From: Flavobacteriales bacterium UBA1937
GTDB taxonomy: Bacteria; Bacteroidota; Bacteroidia; Flavobacteriales; Weeksellaceae
Reading direction: 5' to 3'
Length of the DNA: 52,729 nucleotides
Assembly (NCBI GenBank): GCA_002337005.1
Contig: DDFD01000082.1
Coordinates: 1 to 52,729, forward strand
Positions 27,785-37,361 of the stretch are shown here, piece after piece. The position numbers were made by a program, and so were the translations under genes. The stretch's first letter is position 1, and every line of letters begins with the position of its first letter. Below the pieces are notes generated by a model. The model searched no databases and had not been told where the DNA came from. It saw only the letters and a list, made by a program, of their open reading frames with translations.

Positions 27785-29644
27785 TTATTTTAAAACCTCC
27801 ACTTCAATCACAGAATTATTGAAGATTTTTTGGAAAGCTTTTGTATAATCCGTTTTTTCAGCTTTGTAAGGATTTTCTATAAATTTTTGAGGATTTACAG
27901 CAAACAGCGGATATGCTGTACTCTGCACTTGAATTTGGATTTTATGCCCTTTTTTAAACGTATGTAATACGTCTTGAAGATTAAAAACCACTTCGGTTTC
28001 TTGGTTCGGAACCAGCGCTTCTGGTTTTTCAAAAGAATTTCTAAATCTTGCAGGCATTATTTCACTTCTTACCATTTGGTGATAGTTTCCGTAGATTACA
28101 CCTGGTTTTTCTTTGATGCCTTTTTCATCAGTAGGATAAATATCGATTAATTTCACAAAAAAATCTGCATCTGTACCTGTAGTCGCAATTTTTAGTTTTA
28201 CTTTAATTTCTCCCGCCAAAGTAATATCATCATTCAGAATTTCTGTGGTAAATAAAGCTACATCTGGTCTGTTTTCGGTAAATCTTTGGTCTTCACTCAT
28301 ATAATTTCTTGGGGTAAAACCATTGAAATCTTTCAAATTTTCACTACTTGGAACAGGCTTATTCGGGTCTGAAAAATATTCTGTAAACGATGCAGAAGAA
28401 GGCGATTCAGTAGTAAACTTACCGTTTTCTCTTAAATAAAAACTTGTTTTTTGAGCTGCTTTTGGAGGCCACTCTGCAAATTGTTTCCACTCTTTTTTGC
28501 CAGTATCGAACATATAAGCTTCTGGTAGATTAATTGCAGATTTTTCATTTTTTAGATAATGGTTAAAGAAAGTTGTTTCTATATTTTTTTGATAAAAAGT
28601 AGCAATGCTGTCTCCAAAATAAATCTCGTTATGAAAATGTTTCCCCATTTCGTGAGACCAACCACCGTGAGAGAAAGGTCCCATTACAATTGTATTTTTA
28701 GCTTTCGGACTGGTTCTTTCTATGGTTTTGTAAATATGTAAAGGTCCTCTCAAATCTTCCGCATCAAACCAACCGCCAACCGTCATCACTGCGTGTTTTA
28801 TGTTTTTAAGATGTGGTAAAAGATCTCTTTTTTTCCAGAAATCATCATAATTTGGGTGGTCAACTATTTCATTGACAAAGAAGTTTTCTCTTCCATAATA
28901 TTTCTCAATTCCATCTTTCAGAGTTCCCATCTCATTGTAAAAAAGTGAACCATCTTCTGAAGTTGAGGCTAATTTTTTCATTGCAGGAATATACCAAGCC
29001 GCATTTTCTGCTTTAGTTTTTTGAACTCCAAACACTGGGAAAGTTCTGAAATATCCCATCATAAAAGCTCCGTTGTGGTGAAAATCATCATACCAAACAT
29101 CAGAAATGGGAGCTTGTGGAGAAGAAGCTTTTAGTGCAGGATGGTCTGCCAAAGTTCCTACAGCAGCATAAAATCCAGGATATGAAGTTCCGTATTGACC
29201 TACATTTCCGTTGTTATTCTGAATGTTTTTCACCAGCCAATCTATGGTGTCATAAGTATCTGTACTTTCGTCAATGTCTTTTTTTGTTTTATGGTCAACT
29301 TGTGGAGTCATATTCGTAAAAGTACCTTCACTCATATATCTTCCTCGTACATCTTGATACACAAAAATGTATTTTTCATTTTGCAGAAATTTGTTTGGGC
29401 CAAGACTTTTTTTGAATTGATCTTCACCATAAGGAGCTACAGAATAGCAAGTTCTTTGCATTAAAATAGGATACTTATTTTTCGCCGAAATATCCTTAGG
29501 AATGTAGATAGAAGTGAATAATTTTACACCATCTCTCATGGTAACATACACTTCTTTTTTAGTGAAATTATCTTTCACAAAGGTATCTTGTGCAGAAAGA
29601 AACCAAATACAGAAAAACGCCAAAAGCGTTAATATTTTCTTCAT
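27785..29644 (-). CDS. Secreted CocE/NonD-family hydrolase
   Basis: 619-aa alpha/beta hydrolase of the X-Pro dipeptidyl-peptidase/CocE type (S15-like). The start is the ATG at 29644, which begins a signal peptide MKKILTLLAFFCIWFLSAQ; the longer frame adds an unlikely extension. The nucleophile is Ser154 in YGTSYPG. The acid is likely Asp in GGWFDAEDLRGP, and the His lies in GPFSHGGWSHEMGK. A C-terminal jelly-roll domain (about 390-619) is typical of the family. It acts in the periplasm or outside, on peptide or ester substrates. No close partner gene; it ends at the shared terminator. Confidence 0.92.
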   Translation of the reverse strand: MKKILTLLAFFCIWFLSAQDTFVKDNFTKKEVYVTMRDGVKLFTSIYIPKDISAKNKYPILMQRTCYSVAPYGEDQFKKSLGPNKFLQNEKYIFVYQDVRGRYMSEGTFTNMTPQVDHKTKKDIDESTDTYDTIDWLVKNIQNNNGNVGQYGTSYPGFYAAVGTLADHPALKASSPQAPISDVWYDDFHHNGAFMMGYFRTFPVFGVQKTKAENAAWYIPAMKKLASTSEDGSLFYNEMGTLKDGIEKYYGRENFFVNEIVDHPNYDDFWKKRDLLPHLKNIKHAVMTVGGWFDAEDLRGPLHIYKTIERTSPKAKNTIVMGPFSHGGWSHEMGKHFHNEIYFGDSIATFYQKNIETTFFNHYLKNEKSAINLPEAYMFDTGKKEWKQFAEWPPKAAQKTSFYLRENGKFTTESPSSASFTEYFSDPNKPVPSSENLKDFNGFTPRNYMSEDQRFTENRPDVALFTTEILNDDITLAGEIKVKLKIATTGTDADFFVKLIDIYPTDEKGIKEKPGVIYGNYHQMVRSEIMPARFRNSFEKPEALVPNQETEVVFNLQDVLHTFKKGHKIQIQVQSTAYPLFAVNPQKFIENPYKAEKTDYTKAFQKIFNNSVIEVEVLK

Positions 29645-29732
29645 AATTAGAATTATTTTTAACAAAAATAGCAAATAATGACGATTATGAAGAGGTATTT
29701 GGTGAAATTTTCGTGTTTTTTAAGTGTAAGTT

Positions 29733-30206
29733 CTAATTAATTTCAAAAATTTCTTCAAATTTCTTTTTCAAATCTTTTTTTACCATTTTATGAATCAAAA
29801 AGTGAATTAAAGAAACGAAAACTAAAAATGCCAGAAAAATAAAATCAATATGGAGGATTAGTTCTAAATCTCCATTTTCAAAAAACTGAACTGTATTTAC
29901 TATGATAATAAAAAGAATTATAATCATTAGAATGTATTTGAATTTCAGACCTCTTTCTCTTATTTCGTAATCAACTTCATAGCAATTACTTTTTTTCTTA
30001 TAACTTCCAATTACATCAATTAATCTATAAGTTGTATAAACCGAATTAAAGTGTATTCTAAAATTTTTTTTATCAAAAACACCACTAAATTCTTTTCCAT
30101 TATATTTTTTTGGAGAAAAAAACCAAATCAATTTATCAGAAGTTACATTTTCTTCCAACTTTTTATAAAAATCCTGAACTTTACTTTCAACAACCATATT
30201 GTACAA
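29733..30206 (-). CDS. Two-helix membrane protein of unknown function
   Basis: 157 aa: a soluble N-terminal part of about 85 residues, then two transmembrane helices (YILMIIILFIIIVNTVQFF and DFIFLAFLVFVSLIHFLI) and a basic tail. No family recognised. It lies 33 bases after the last permease gene, so it could be the tail of the export operon, but nothing in its sequence links it to transport. Confidence 0.6.
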   Translation of the reverse strand: MYNMVVESKVQDFYKKLEENVTSDKLIWFFSPKKYNGKEFSGVFDKKNFRIHFNSVYTTYRLIDVIGSYKKKSNCYEVDYEIRERGLKFKYILMIIILFIIIVNTVQFFENGDLELILHIDFIFLAFLVFVSLIHFLIHKMVKKDLKKKFEEIFEIN

Positions 30207-30239
30207 AATTATTAATTTTCCACTTTCAATTTTCCATCA

Positions 30240-31361
30240 TTAGGAAGTTTTTCTATAACTCCAAATTGCCCAACCATTAAAGAAAACCGCCATTCCTAAA
30301 ATGGCAAAAAATTGAGGTGATAAATTCATAAAACCGCTGTCTTTCAGCACAATTAATCTGATGACTTCTATCAATTGTCTCAAAGGATTGAGGTTAGTCA
30401 TTTTCTGCGCCCAAATTGGCATACTTTCGATTGGTGTGAAAAGTCCACTCATTAAATTAAAAATCATCAAAAAGAAAAATACCGTAAACATTGCTTGTTG
30501 TTGGGTTTCACTGTAATTGGAAATTAATAATCCGAAACCTAAAATGGCAAATAAATAAATTGCCACAAAAAAGTAGAGTAGTGCTAAATTTCCCTGAATT
30601 TCAATTTGATACACAAATCGCGAAACCAATAAACCCAACGTAAAAGCAATCATCGCCAAAATCCAAAACGGAATGAGTTTTCCTAAAATAAAATTGTATT
30701 TTTTGATCGGGGAAACGTTGATTTGTTCGATGGTTCCCACTTCTTTTTCAGAAACGATGTTGAGCGCAGTAAGCATTCCGCCAACTAAAGTCACTAAAAA
30801 TGCCAAAATCCCAGGAACGAGCGCCAATCTGTAATTGTAATGTCTATTAAACCAAAGCATAGAATCTACTTGTAAACCAGCATTTTTCTGCATTTCTACA
30901 ATTTCTGGCGAGAGTTCGGTTTGTATATTTTTGTTGTAATCTTGCAGAATTTGAGAAAGATAAACTCCCGAAAGTCCAGCTTTTGTTCCATTGATGGCAT
31001 TAATAGCGACTAAAACTTTGTTTTGAGTTTCTCGAACGATATTTTTTTCAAATTTCGGCGGAATTTCCAAAATTAAATCTACTTTTTCCTTTTCTAAATT
31101 TTCGTAGGCTTCGTTGTAATTTTCGCCATAATATTGAAGTCTGAAGTAATTACTGCTCGTAACATCTTGAACTAACCTTCTTGAAAACGAAGAATGATCG
31201 TGGTCAACAACCGCCAAATTGATGTTTTTGATTTCATAACTCGCCGCTAAAGGAAGCACAATAAGTTGTACAACCGGCATCACGAAAATCACTGCCAATA
31301 TTGATTTATTCCGAAAAATTTGTCGGAATTCTTTTTTGAGTAAAAATAGTAATTGTCTCAT
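30240..31361 (-). CDS. ABC-2 type permease, YbhR-like
   Basis: 373-aa inner-membrane subunit of an ABC exporter. It has one N-terminal helix (ILAVIFVMPVVQLIVLPLA), a large extracytoplasmic loop (about 45-175), then five helices including the ABC-2 signature GTIEQINVSPIKKYNFILGK. This matches the drug-export permeases YbhR/YbhS and DrrB. It is the last of the two permease genes and, with the preceding one, should form the channel for the two ATPases. Confidence 0.9.
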   Translation of the reverse strand: MRQLLFLLKKEFRQIFRNKSILAVIFVMPVVQLIVLPLAASYEIKNINLAVVDHDHSSFSRRLVQDVTSSNYFRLQYYGENYNEAYENLEKEKVDLILEIPPKFEKNIVRETQNKVLVAINAINGTKAGLSGVYLSQILQDYNKNIQTELSPEIVEMQKNAGLQVDSMLWFNRHYNYRLALVPGILAFLVTLVGGMLTALNIVSEKEVGTIEQINVSPIKKYNFILGKLIPFWILAMIAFTLGLLVSRFVYQIEIQGNLALLYFFVAIYLFAILGFGLLISNYSETQQQAMFTVFFFLMIFNLMSGLFTPIESMPIWAQKMTNLNPLRQLIEVIRLIVLKDSGFMNLSPQFFAILGMAVFFNGWAIWSYRKTS

Positions 31362-31436
31362 TTTTTTAATTAAAAATTGAAAATGGAGAATTGAAAATTT
31401 TATTGTTTCTGTAATTTTAAACTTTCAATTTTCCAT
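31362..31436. repeat. Intergenic inverted repeat between the permease genes
   Basis: AAAATGGAGAATTGAAAATT on the left and TTTCAATTTTCCATT on the right form an imperfect stem. Similar GAAAATTGAAA strings occur at 27642-27660 and 30207-30239. Confidence 0.5.
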
Positions 31437-32543
31437 TTATTCAAGTCTGATTTTAAATTTCTTCACTGCAATCGCAAAAAGCACTATCATCATTCCCGAA
31501 AGTATCAAAATGTATTTCCAAATAATAGCGATTCCTGTTCCTTTAATCATAATATTTTTAATCATAATGTAATACCATTTTGCAGGAATAATGTTAGAAA
31601 TCACTTGCAATGGAATTGGCATATTTTCGATGGGAAACATAAAACCGCTCAACATTAATGTTGGTAACATTGTGGCAATTAATGAAATAAGCATTGCTTG
31701 TTGTTGAGTTTTCACAAAAATGGAAATTAAAATTCCGATGAGTAAATTCGTTATAATAAAAATAGTACTTACAAATAATAGTAAAATTAAGCTTCCTTTA
31801 ATCGGTAAATCGAGTAAAAAGTAACTTAAAATTAAAATCACCAAAACAATCAACATTGATAAAATAAAGTAAGGAACGGCTTTTGCGATGATTACAAACG
31901 AAGGTTTCATCGGTGAAACAAGTAAAATTTCCATCGTTCCTGTTTCTTTTTCTTTTACAATGGCAATTGCGGTCATCATTACACAAACAATCAATAAAAT
32001 GAGTGCCATTACACCAGGAACGAAATTCGGAGCGCCTTTCAATTGAGGATTGTAAAGCATTCTGATTTCGGGAGTTACACTATAAATTGATGTAGAATTT
32101 TTTGCCTGACTTTTATAAAAATCGAGAATAATATTTTGTAAATAATTAGAAATTTGATTGCCGAGATTAATATCAGTTCCATCAATGATCATCTGAAGAT
32201 TTGCCTTCTTTTGCAAACTCAAATTCTCTGAAAAATCATTGGGAATAACGAGCAAAACTTTCACTTTTCCATCTTTGAAAGCTTCTTGAAATTGATTTGA
32301 ACTCGTAATATTTCTATCAATATCAAAATATTTATTCGCATCAATTTTTGAAATTAAAGCTGAAGAAACCGCACTTTTATCTTGATCAAAAACTGCAATT
32401 CCTGTATTTTTAATTTCTGTAGAAAGTGCAAAACCAAAGAGAATCACTTGTATAATCGGCAATCCGAAAAGCATCAAAAGGACACGTTTGTCTCGCAAAA
32501 CGTGATAAAATTCTTTTCTGATAAACGTAAGTAACTGCTTCAT
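31437..32543 (-). CDS. ABC-2 type permease, YbhS-like
   Basis: 368-aa inner-membrane permease with the same layout as its downstream neighbour: N-terminal helix (LMLFGLPIIQVILFGFAL), large periplasmic loop, five helices. The motif KEKETGTMEILLVSPMKPSFV is typical of ABC-2 exporters. The two permeases are similar in pattern and are probably an ancient duplication. They are co-transcribed with the ATPase genes upstream (36-base gap). Confidence 0.9.
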   Translation of the reverse strand: MKQLLTFIRKEFYHVLRDKRVLLMLFGLPIIQVILFGFALSTEIKNTGIAVFDQDKSAVSSALISKIDANKYFDIDRNITSSNQFQEAFKDGKVKVLLVIPNDFSENLSLQKKANLQMIIDGTDINLGNQISNYLQNIILDFYKSQAKNSTSIYSVTPEIRMLYNPQLKGAPNFVPGVMALILLIVCVMMTAIAIVKEKETGTMEILLVSPMKPSFVIIAKAVPYFILSMLIVLVILILSYFLLDLPIKGSLILLLFVSTIFIITNLLIGILISIFVKTQQQAMLISLIATMLPTLMLSGFMFPIENMPIPLQVISNIIPAKWYYIMIKNIMIKGTGIAIIWKYILILSGMMIVLFAIAVKKFKIRLE

Positions 32544-32579
32544 AATTTTTTATTAATCTTATTCATTCTCCATTTTCAA

Positions 32580-33326
32580 TTAATCTGCGCTTCGTTTTGC
32601 GCCTCTCGCTAATTTGTAAAAAACTTCGTCCATACTTTTCGCATCAAATTGTTTTTTCAAATTTGTTGGAGAATCCAAAGCTTCTATTTTTCCATCTACC
32701 ATTATCGAAACTCTGTTGCAATATTCAGCTTCGTCCATATAATGCGTGGTTACGAAGATCGTAATTCCGTTTTCCGAAGCTTCGTAAATCAAATCCCAAA
32801 ATTGTCGTCGAGTAACAGGATCTACACCGCCAGTTGGTTCGTCCAGAAAAACAATTTCAGGTTCGTGAAAAATCGCTACCGAAAAAGCCAATTTCTGTTT
32901 CCAACCAAGAGGAAGTTCAGAAACTAACTTATTTTTCTCTTTTTCCAAGCCCAATTTTGCAACTAATTCCGCACTTTTTTCTTTAATTTCTTTGTTGGTT
33001 AAGCCATAAATTCCCCCAAAAAATTCCAAATTTTCTAGAATCGTCAAATTCTCATAAAGCGAGAATTTCTGACTCATATAACCGATATTTTTTTTGATGT
33101 CTTCCGTATTTTTGTATACATCAAAACCAGCAATCGTCGCATTTCCTGAAGTTGGTGTAGAAAGTCCGCAAAACATTCTCATTGCCGTTGTTTTTCCGGC
33201 ACCATTTGCGCCCAAAAATCCAAATATTTCTCCCTTCGAAACCTCAAAAGAAATATGGTCAACAGCCGTAAAATCTCCAAAAATTTTGGTGATTTGTTCC
33301 GCTTTTATGGCGATATCTTTATTCAT
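32580..33326 (-). CDS. ABC transporter ATPase, equivalent to C-terminal half of YbhF
   Basis: 248-aa ATPase. Walker A is GANGAGKTT and Walker B is IVFLDEP. The signature motif is degenerate: instead of LSGGQ it reads LPLGWKQKL, as in the second ATPase domain of YbhF. I chose the ATG at 33326 (MNKDIAIKAEQITKIFG). It overlaps the upstream ATPase gene by 8 bases, so the two are translationally coupled and probably form a heterodimer with one canonical and one altered site. Confidence 0.92.
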   Translation of the reverse strand: MNKDIAIKAEQITKIFGDFTAVDHISFEVSKGEIFGFLGANGAGKTTAMRMFCGLSTPTSGNATIAGFDVYKNTEDIKKNIGYMSQKFSLYENLTILENLEFFGGIYGLTNKEIKEKSAELVAKLGLEKEKNKLVSELPLGWKQKLAFSVAIFHEPEIVFLDEPTGGVDPVTRRQFWDLIYEASENGITIFVTTHYMDEAEYCNRVSIMVDGKIEALDSPTNLKKQFDAKSMDEVFYKLARGAKRSAD

Positions 33327-34248
33327 CGTTATTATTTGAAAGCAGCAAAATAAAACTATCTTCAATACTCGCTTCTATCTTATTGATTTCTATATTTTTA
33401 AAATTCTTTTCTCTCAAAAATTTATCTAAAGTTTCTGTACTCAATTCCTTTTCTTTGTTAACCACAACGTGAGCAAACTCGCCAAAAGCATAAGAATTTT
33501 CTGTGGCTTTATAATCTTTCAAAATTTTCAAAAGTGCAGGAATATTCTCTGTTTTTACTTCAAATAAATCTTTCGGAAAGTCTTTGCAAATTTGTTTTGG
33601 CGTGTCAATTTTTAGTATTTTTCCGTTTTGCATCAATGCAATTCTGTCGCACAAACTCGCTTCGTCCATATAAGGCGTGGCAACTACAATCGTGATTCCT
33701 TGTTCTTTTAAACGTTTTAGCATTTCCCAAAATTCTTTCCTTGAAACAGGATCAACTCCAGTAGTTGGTTCGTCTAAAAACAACACTTTCGGTTTGTGAA
33801 TTAAAGCGCAAGAAAGTGCCAATTTTTGTTTCATTCCACCAGAAAGTTTTCCTGCTCTTCTGGTTTTGAAGGGTTCGATTTGCTGATAAATATCTTTGAT
33901 TAAATCATAATTTTCCTGAATTGTAGTATTGAAAACACTTGCGAAAAATTCCAAATTTTCTTCCACCGTCAAGTCTTGATACAACGAGAATTTTCCAGGC
34001 ATATAACCTAGAATTTGTCGGATTTGTTTGTAATCTTTTTTCACATCTAGTTCATCAATTTCCGCATTTCCAGAATCGGGGAGAAGAACGGTTGTTAACA
34101 TTCGGAAAATCGAAGTTTTTCCGCTTCCATCAGGACCAATCAGCCCGAAAATCTCTCCTTTTTCTACTGAAAAAGAAACATCATCAACTGCTAGAATTTT
34201 CTGGTTTTTCTCGCCGTAAGATTTCGATATGTTTTCTACTTTTATCAT
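33319..34248 (-). CDS. ABC transporter ATPase, equivalent to N-terminal half of YbhF
   Basis: 309-aa ATPase with a canonical set of motifs: Walker A GPDGSGKTS, signature LSGGMKQKL, Walker B VLFLDEP and the H-loop region replaced by ATPYMDEASL (Pro where many have His). A C-terminal domain of about 90 residues follows. It pairs with the next ATPase gene, and the two together match the fused double ATPase YbhF of E. coli. Confidence 0.92.
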   Translation of the reverse strand: MIKVENISKSYGEKNQKILAVDDVSFSVEKGEIFGLIGPDGSGKTSIFRMLTTVLLPDSGNAEIDELDVKKDYKQIRQILGYMPGKFSLYQDLTVEENLEFFASVFNTTIQENYDLIKDIYQQIEPFKTRRAGKLSGGMKQKLALSCALIHKPKVLFLDEPTTGVDPVSRKEFWEMLKRLKEQGITIVVATPYMDEASLCDRIALMQNGKILKIDTPKQICKDFPKDLFEVKTENIPALLKILKDYKATENSYAFGEFAHVVVNKEKELSTETLDKFLREKNFKNIEINKIEASIEDSFILLLSNNNDE

Positions 34249-34257
34249 TGGTTTTTT

Positions 34258-34391
34258 AACGCAAAGAGCGCAAAGAATTTTTTACAACTTTGAAAATATT
34301 TTTAAGCTCGCAAAGAATCATCAAAGATGATTTGCAAAGTCCACAAAGTTTTTTAATTCACTATTCACTGCGAAGCAAATTCACTATTCAC
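34258..34391. repeat. Intergenic low-complexity repeats
   Basis: The gap between hlyD and the ATPase gene holds four CGCAAAG/TGCAAAG-like units (near 34261, 34269, 34309, 34332). Two perfect copies of AATTCACTATTCAC follow (34355-34368, 34378-34391). No gene is present. Confidence 0.6.
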
Positions 34392-34393
34392 AA

Positions 34394-35365
34394 TTAAAGT
34401 TTCACTTCACCATACATTCCTATTTTCAAAAATCCGTTGTTTTTTACACGAATTTTTGCAGCGTAAACCAAATTGGCTCTTTCGTCTTTGGTTTGAATGG
34501 TTTTTGGCGTAAATTCAGATTTTGGTGAAATCCATTCTATTTTTCCTTTCAGTTCTTTGGTTTCGCCATTTCCTGCGTCAACCAAAATTTTTACAGTTTG
34601 TCCAGTTTTTATTTTAGCCAATTGATCGCCTGTAAAATAAGCTCTCAAAATCATTTCATCGAGATTGGCAACTTTAAAGATTGGTTTTCCTACGGTTGCA
34701 AATTCGCCTTTGTACATATATTTTGTAAGCACCGTTCCGTTGATTGGACTTGCAATAATATTGTGTTTCAGTTGGTCATCAATTTGTAAAACTTTCTTTT
34801 GATTCGGATTTTTTTCGCTCAAAATAGCTCTATTTTGAATGGAAATTTGCTCTTTGATAGAAGAAATTTGCCGATTCAAGGTTTGTAGTTGTGCATAGGC
34901 AACAGAAATTTGTTTCTGAAAAACAGCAACTTGCGAATTGGCATCATCGAGTTGTTTTTTGGTAGCAGCATCAGATTTCACCAAATTAAAAACTCTGTTT
35001 CGTTCTCTAATTGCAGTAGAAAGTTGTTCTTGTAAAACCGAAATATTCGCTTTTTGACTGTTCATTTGAGATTGCAACACCTGAATTTGCGGATTTGCAG
35101 AATTGGTTTTTTCGTCAATTGCATTGATGGAAGCCAAAACTTGTTCCTTCTGAAGTTCCACACCTTTTCCGTCAATCATTCCTACTTGTTGATTTTCTGT
35201 AAGTTGTTGTCCTTCATTGAGTTTAAGTTCTAAAATTTCACCAGTTGCTTCTGCTGTAACCATCAATTCATCGGCTTCAAAAGTTCCTGAAGCATCATAA
35301 TCTGCAGTTTTTTTGCAGGAAAATAACGTGAAAACTACTATCGAAAATATTATTGTTTTTTTCAT
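34394..35365 (-). CDS. HlyD-family efflux adaptor, YbhG-like lipoprotein
   Basis: 323-aa membrane-fusion protein. A lipoprotein signal (FTLFSC, Cys17) replaces the usual N-terminal helix. The lipoyl half (VTAEATGEILELKLNEGQQL at about 35-54) leads into a long coiled-coil hairpin (about 75-190). It returns through IIASPINGTVLTKYMYKGEFA to a beta-barrel domain. It links the inner-membrane ABC permeases with the TolC channel. Gene order tolC-hlyD-ATPases-permeases supports this. Confidence 0.92.
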   Translation of the reverse strand: MKKTIIFSIVVFTLFSCKKTADYDASGTFEADELMVTAEATGEILELKLNEGQQLTENQQVGMIDGKGVELQKEQVLASINAIDEKTNSANPQIQVLQSQMNSQKANISVLQEQLSTAIRERNRVFNLVKSDAATKKQLDDANSQVAVFQKQISVAYAQLQTLNRQISSIKEQISIQNRAILSEKNPNQKKVLQIDDQLKHNIIASPINGTVLTKYMYKGEFATVGKPIFKVANLDEMILRAYFTGDQLAKIKTGQTVKILVDAGNGETKELKGKIEWISPKSEFTPKTIQTKDERANLVYAAKIRVKNNGFLKIGMYGEVKL

Positions 35366-35393
35366 TTTATTATTTTGAATTTTATTATTGTAA

Positions 35394-35450
35394 ACTACCC
35401 CGTCAAAATTTTCTTTTTGGAAAATTTTGCCACCCCTTCAAAGAAGGGGA
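35394..35450. repeat. Double-hairpin intergenic element between tolC and hlyD
   Basis: Two perfect hairpins lie side by side: CAAAATTTTC/GAAAATTTTG (35404-35413, 35420-35429) and CCCCTTC/GAAGGGG (35433-35439, 35443-35449). The sequence CTACCCCGTC before them and the whole layout resemble a widespread Bacteroidetes intergenic repeat, from memory. Confidence 0.7.
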
Positions 35451-35475
35451 ATTTTAAGTATTGCTTTTTCAATTT

Positions 35476-36726
35476 TCAATTATTTAGATTTGCTTTGAGA
35501 TTATATTGCGTTAACAAATACTGAATTTCGTGCGAAATTTTGGTTAAAACAGCTTGTTCTTCTGCATTTACTTCTCGCAAATAATCGTTAGTTGTGATGA
35601 CGCCGTTTTCTAATTGAGCCAAACTTGCTTTTTTAATGCTTTTTCTCAACGTGATGAGTTCATCGTCTTTATCAATTAAATTTTGAATTTTATCTAAATC
35701 ATTTTTTTGTTGAATTTCTGTGAAATTTTGATTGAAAAGAAAGTTTTCTCTTTGAATTTCAATATCTTGATTTTGGTTTTCCAACAATTGTAAATCATTT
35801 TTCTTGGTATAAAATCCAGAAATCGGAATGTTCAGTCGGATTCCTGTAATGTAAAAAGTATCGAACTCATTTTTGAGCAGATTAAAACCTGGTTTTCCGT
35901 AACCTCCTTGGAAAAATGCTCCTAATTTAGGTGTGTTTTTGGTTTTGATGAGTTTCTTTTGAGTTTCAATTAAAGATTTTTGAGCATCATAAAGTTTAAG
36001 TTCAGAACGATTGTTGGTTTCTGCAATCAAAGTTTTTTCTGGAGTTTGCAATTGGGTATTTTCGTCTAAATTTCTCTTGATAAAATAAGAAAGCATTTGT
36101 ACAAAACTTTGTTTCACCGATTTTAGTTCGATTTCTCTTTGTTCGAGTTTTACCAATTCTGCCTTCAAAACATCGAGATTACTTCTAAAAATTACACCGT
36201 TTTTCAATTGCGCTTCTGCTTTTTTAATGCCTTCATTAATGTCGGTTTTTGTTAATTGAAGTTGAGCTAATTGCTTGTCAGTCTGTAAAATACCAAAATA
36301 AATTTGGTTGATTCTTTCTTTCAATTTATCCAATTCCACTTCAATTTGTTGAGATTGAATTTCTGCTTGAGCTTGCGCCAATTTTTTCTGATTTTTAATA
36401 TTTCCGCCATCGTAAATCGTTTGTGAAACATCAGCAAAAACCTTGTATTGATCATTGCTTAAAGGTTCTACCGAAACATTGGGTAACTTTATAGGAAATT
36501 GAGTAACATCGTTTTGATACGTTGCTTGAGCGGTGATATTAATTTGAGGAAGCCAACCTCTCAAAGCATTTTCTGTGGTGAATTGCTCTGATTTTTTGAT
36601 GAGTTCCTGTTTTTTAATCAAAGGATAATTTTCTCTTGAAAGTTGGTAACATTGCTCTAAAGTCAATGTTTCTTGAGCGTTGAAAACTCCTATGAATAAT
36701 AGGAAAATGTATTTTAGGTTTTTCAT
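35476..36726 (-). CDS. TolC-family outer-membrane efflux protein
   Basis: 416-aa outer-membrane factor. I use the ATG at 36726, which gives the signal peptide MKNLKYIFLLFIGVFNAQ. Two OEP repeats with long coiled coils follow, and the conserved SRENYPLIKK and LDVLKAELVKLEQREIELKSV helices are visible. It should form the trimeric exit duct for the HlyD/ABC exporter. It starts 11 bases after the tetR stop, so it is in the tetR operon. The family assignment is sure; the exported substrate is not known. Confidence 0.93.
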   Translation of the reverse strand: MKNLKYIFLLFIGVFNAQETLTLEQCYQLSRENYPLIKKQELIKKSEQFTTENALRGWLPQINITAQATYQNDVTQFPIKLPNVSVEPLSNDQYKVFADVSQTIYDGGNIKNQKKLAQAQAEIQSQQIEVELDKLKERINQIYFGILQTDKQLAQLQLTKTDINEGIKKAEAQLKNGVIFRSNLDVLKAELVKLEQREIELKSVKQSFVQMLSYFIKRNLDENTQLQTPEKTLIAETNNRSELKLYDAQKSLIETQKKLIKTKNTPKLGAFFQGGYGKPGFNLLKNEFDTFYITGIRLNIPISGFYTKKNDLQLLENQNQDIEIQRENFLFNQNFTEIQQKNDLDKIQNLIDKDDELITLRKSIKKASLAQLENGVITTNDYLREVNAEEQAVLTKISHEIQYLLTQYNLKANLNN

Positions 36727-36737
36727 TTTCAAAAATT

Positions 36738-37340
36738 TTAAATTTTTGTTTCCAAAAAAGTTTTTATCCAAATTGGTATCAATTTTTTTCTTTCATTGAT
36801 GAAATATTGAAATTCATCTTCTTGAATAATATCAAAAGCTCTGAAAACTGGTTTTGCTACGAAAGGAAAAATGGTCATTCCCAAAAAAGTAACCAAAAAA
36901 TGAAGTGGATTAAGATCTGGTCTTTTTTCTTTGATTTGTTTGATAAGCGAAGAATTGTTGAATACTTTTTTAATCGGAAGAACGGAAGTAAGTTCAGAAT
37001 TTTTCTTTTGAATTTCGCTAATGACAAAAATCGGAAGATTAGGATTTTTGGATAAAATATCGATGTATTTTTCTGTCGCTAAGTCTATTTTTTCTTCTAA
37101 AGTTGTTTTTTCGTTGGTAATGATGGGTAGAATTTGTCCGAAAAGTAAAACGATTTTTGCCTTCATTACTTGTTCAAAAAGTTTCTCCTTACTTCTGAAA
37201 TAGTAATTGAGCAACGCCAAATTTATTCCTGCATGTTCTGCAATATCACGAGTTCTAGTTCCAGCAAATCCTTTTTCTGTAAAGACTTTGGACGCAGATA
37301 GTAAAATTTTTTCTTCGGTGGTAAGTTCTTTTTCTGTCAT
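36738..37340 (-). CDS. TetR-family transcriptional regulator, CecR-like
   Basis: 200-aa repressor. The N-terminal helix-turn-helix is typical (ILLSASKVFTEKGFAGTRTR, then DIAEHAGINLALLNYYFRSK, residues about 11-50). The C-terminal domain with IVLLFGQILPIIT is the ligand-binding part of the YbiH/CecR type. I chose the ATG at 37340. It is the first gene of the export operon, as cecR is in E. coli. It likely represses its own operon through the palindrome at 37396-37415. Confidence 0.9.
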   Translation of the reverse strand: MTEKELTTEEKILLSASKVFTEKGFAGTRTRDIAEHAGINLALLNYYFRSKEKLFEQVMKAKIVLLFGQILPIITNEKTTLEEKIDLATEKYIDILSKNPNLPIFVISEIQKKNSELTSVLPIKKVFNNSSLIKQIKEKRPDLNPLHFLVTFLGMTIFPFVAKPVFRAFDIIQEDEFQYFINERKKLIPIWIKTFLETKI

Positions 37341-37361
37341 GTTTTTTAACTTTTCACGAAG

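Noticed and set aside
30240..37340. Export operon as part of type IX or type I secretion of the adhesin
   Set aside because: The permeases are of the ABC-2 drug-export type and the order matches ybhGFSR; nothing links it to large protein export.
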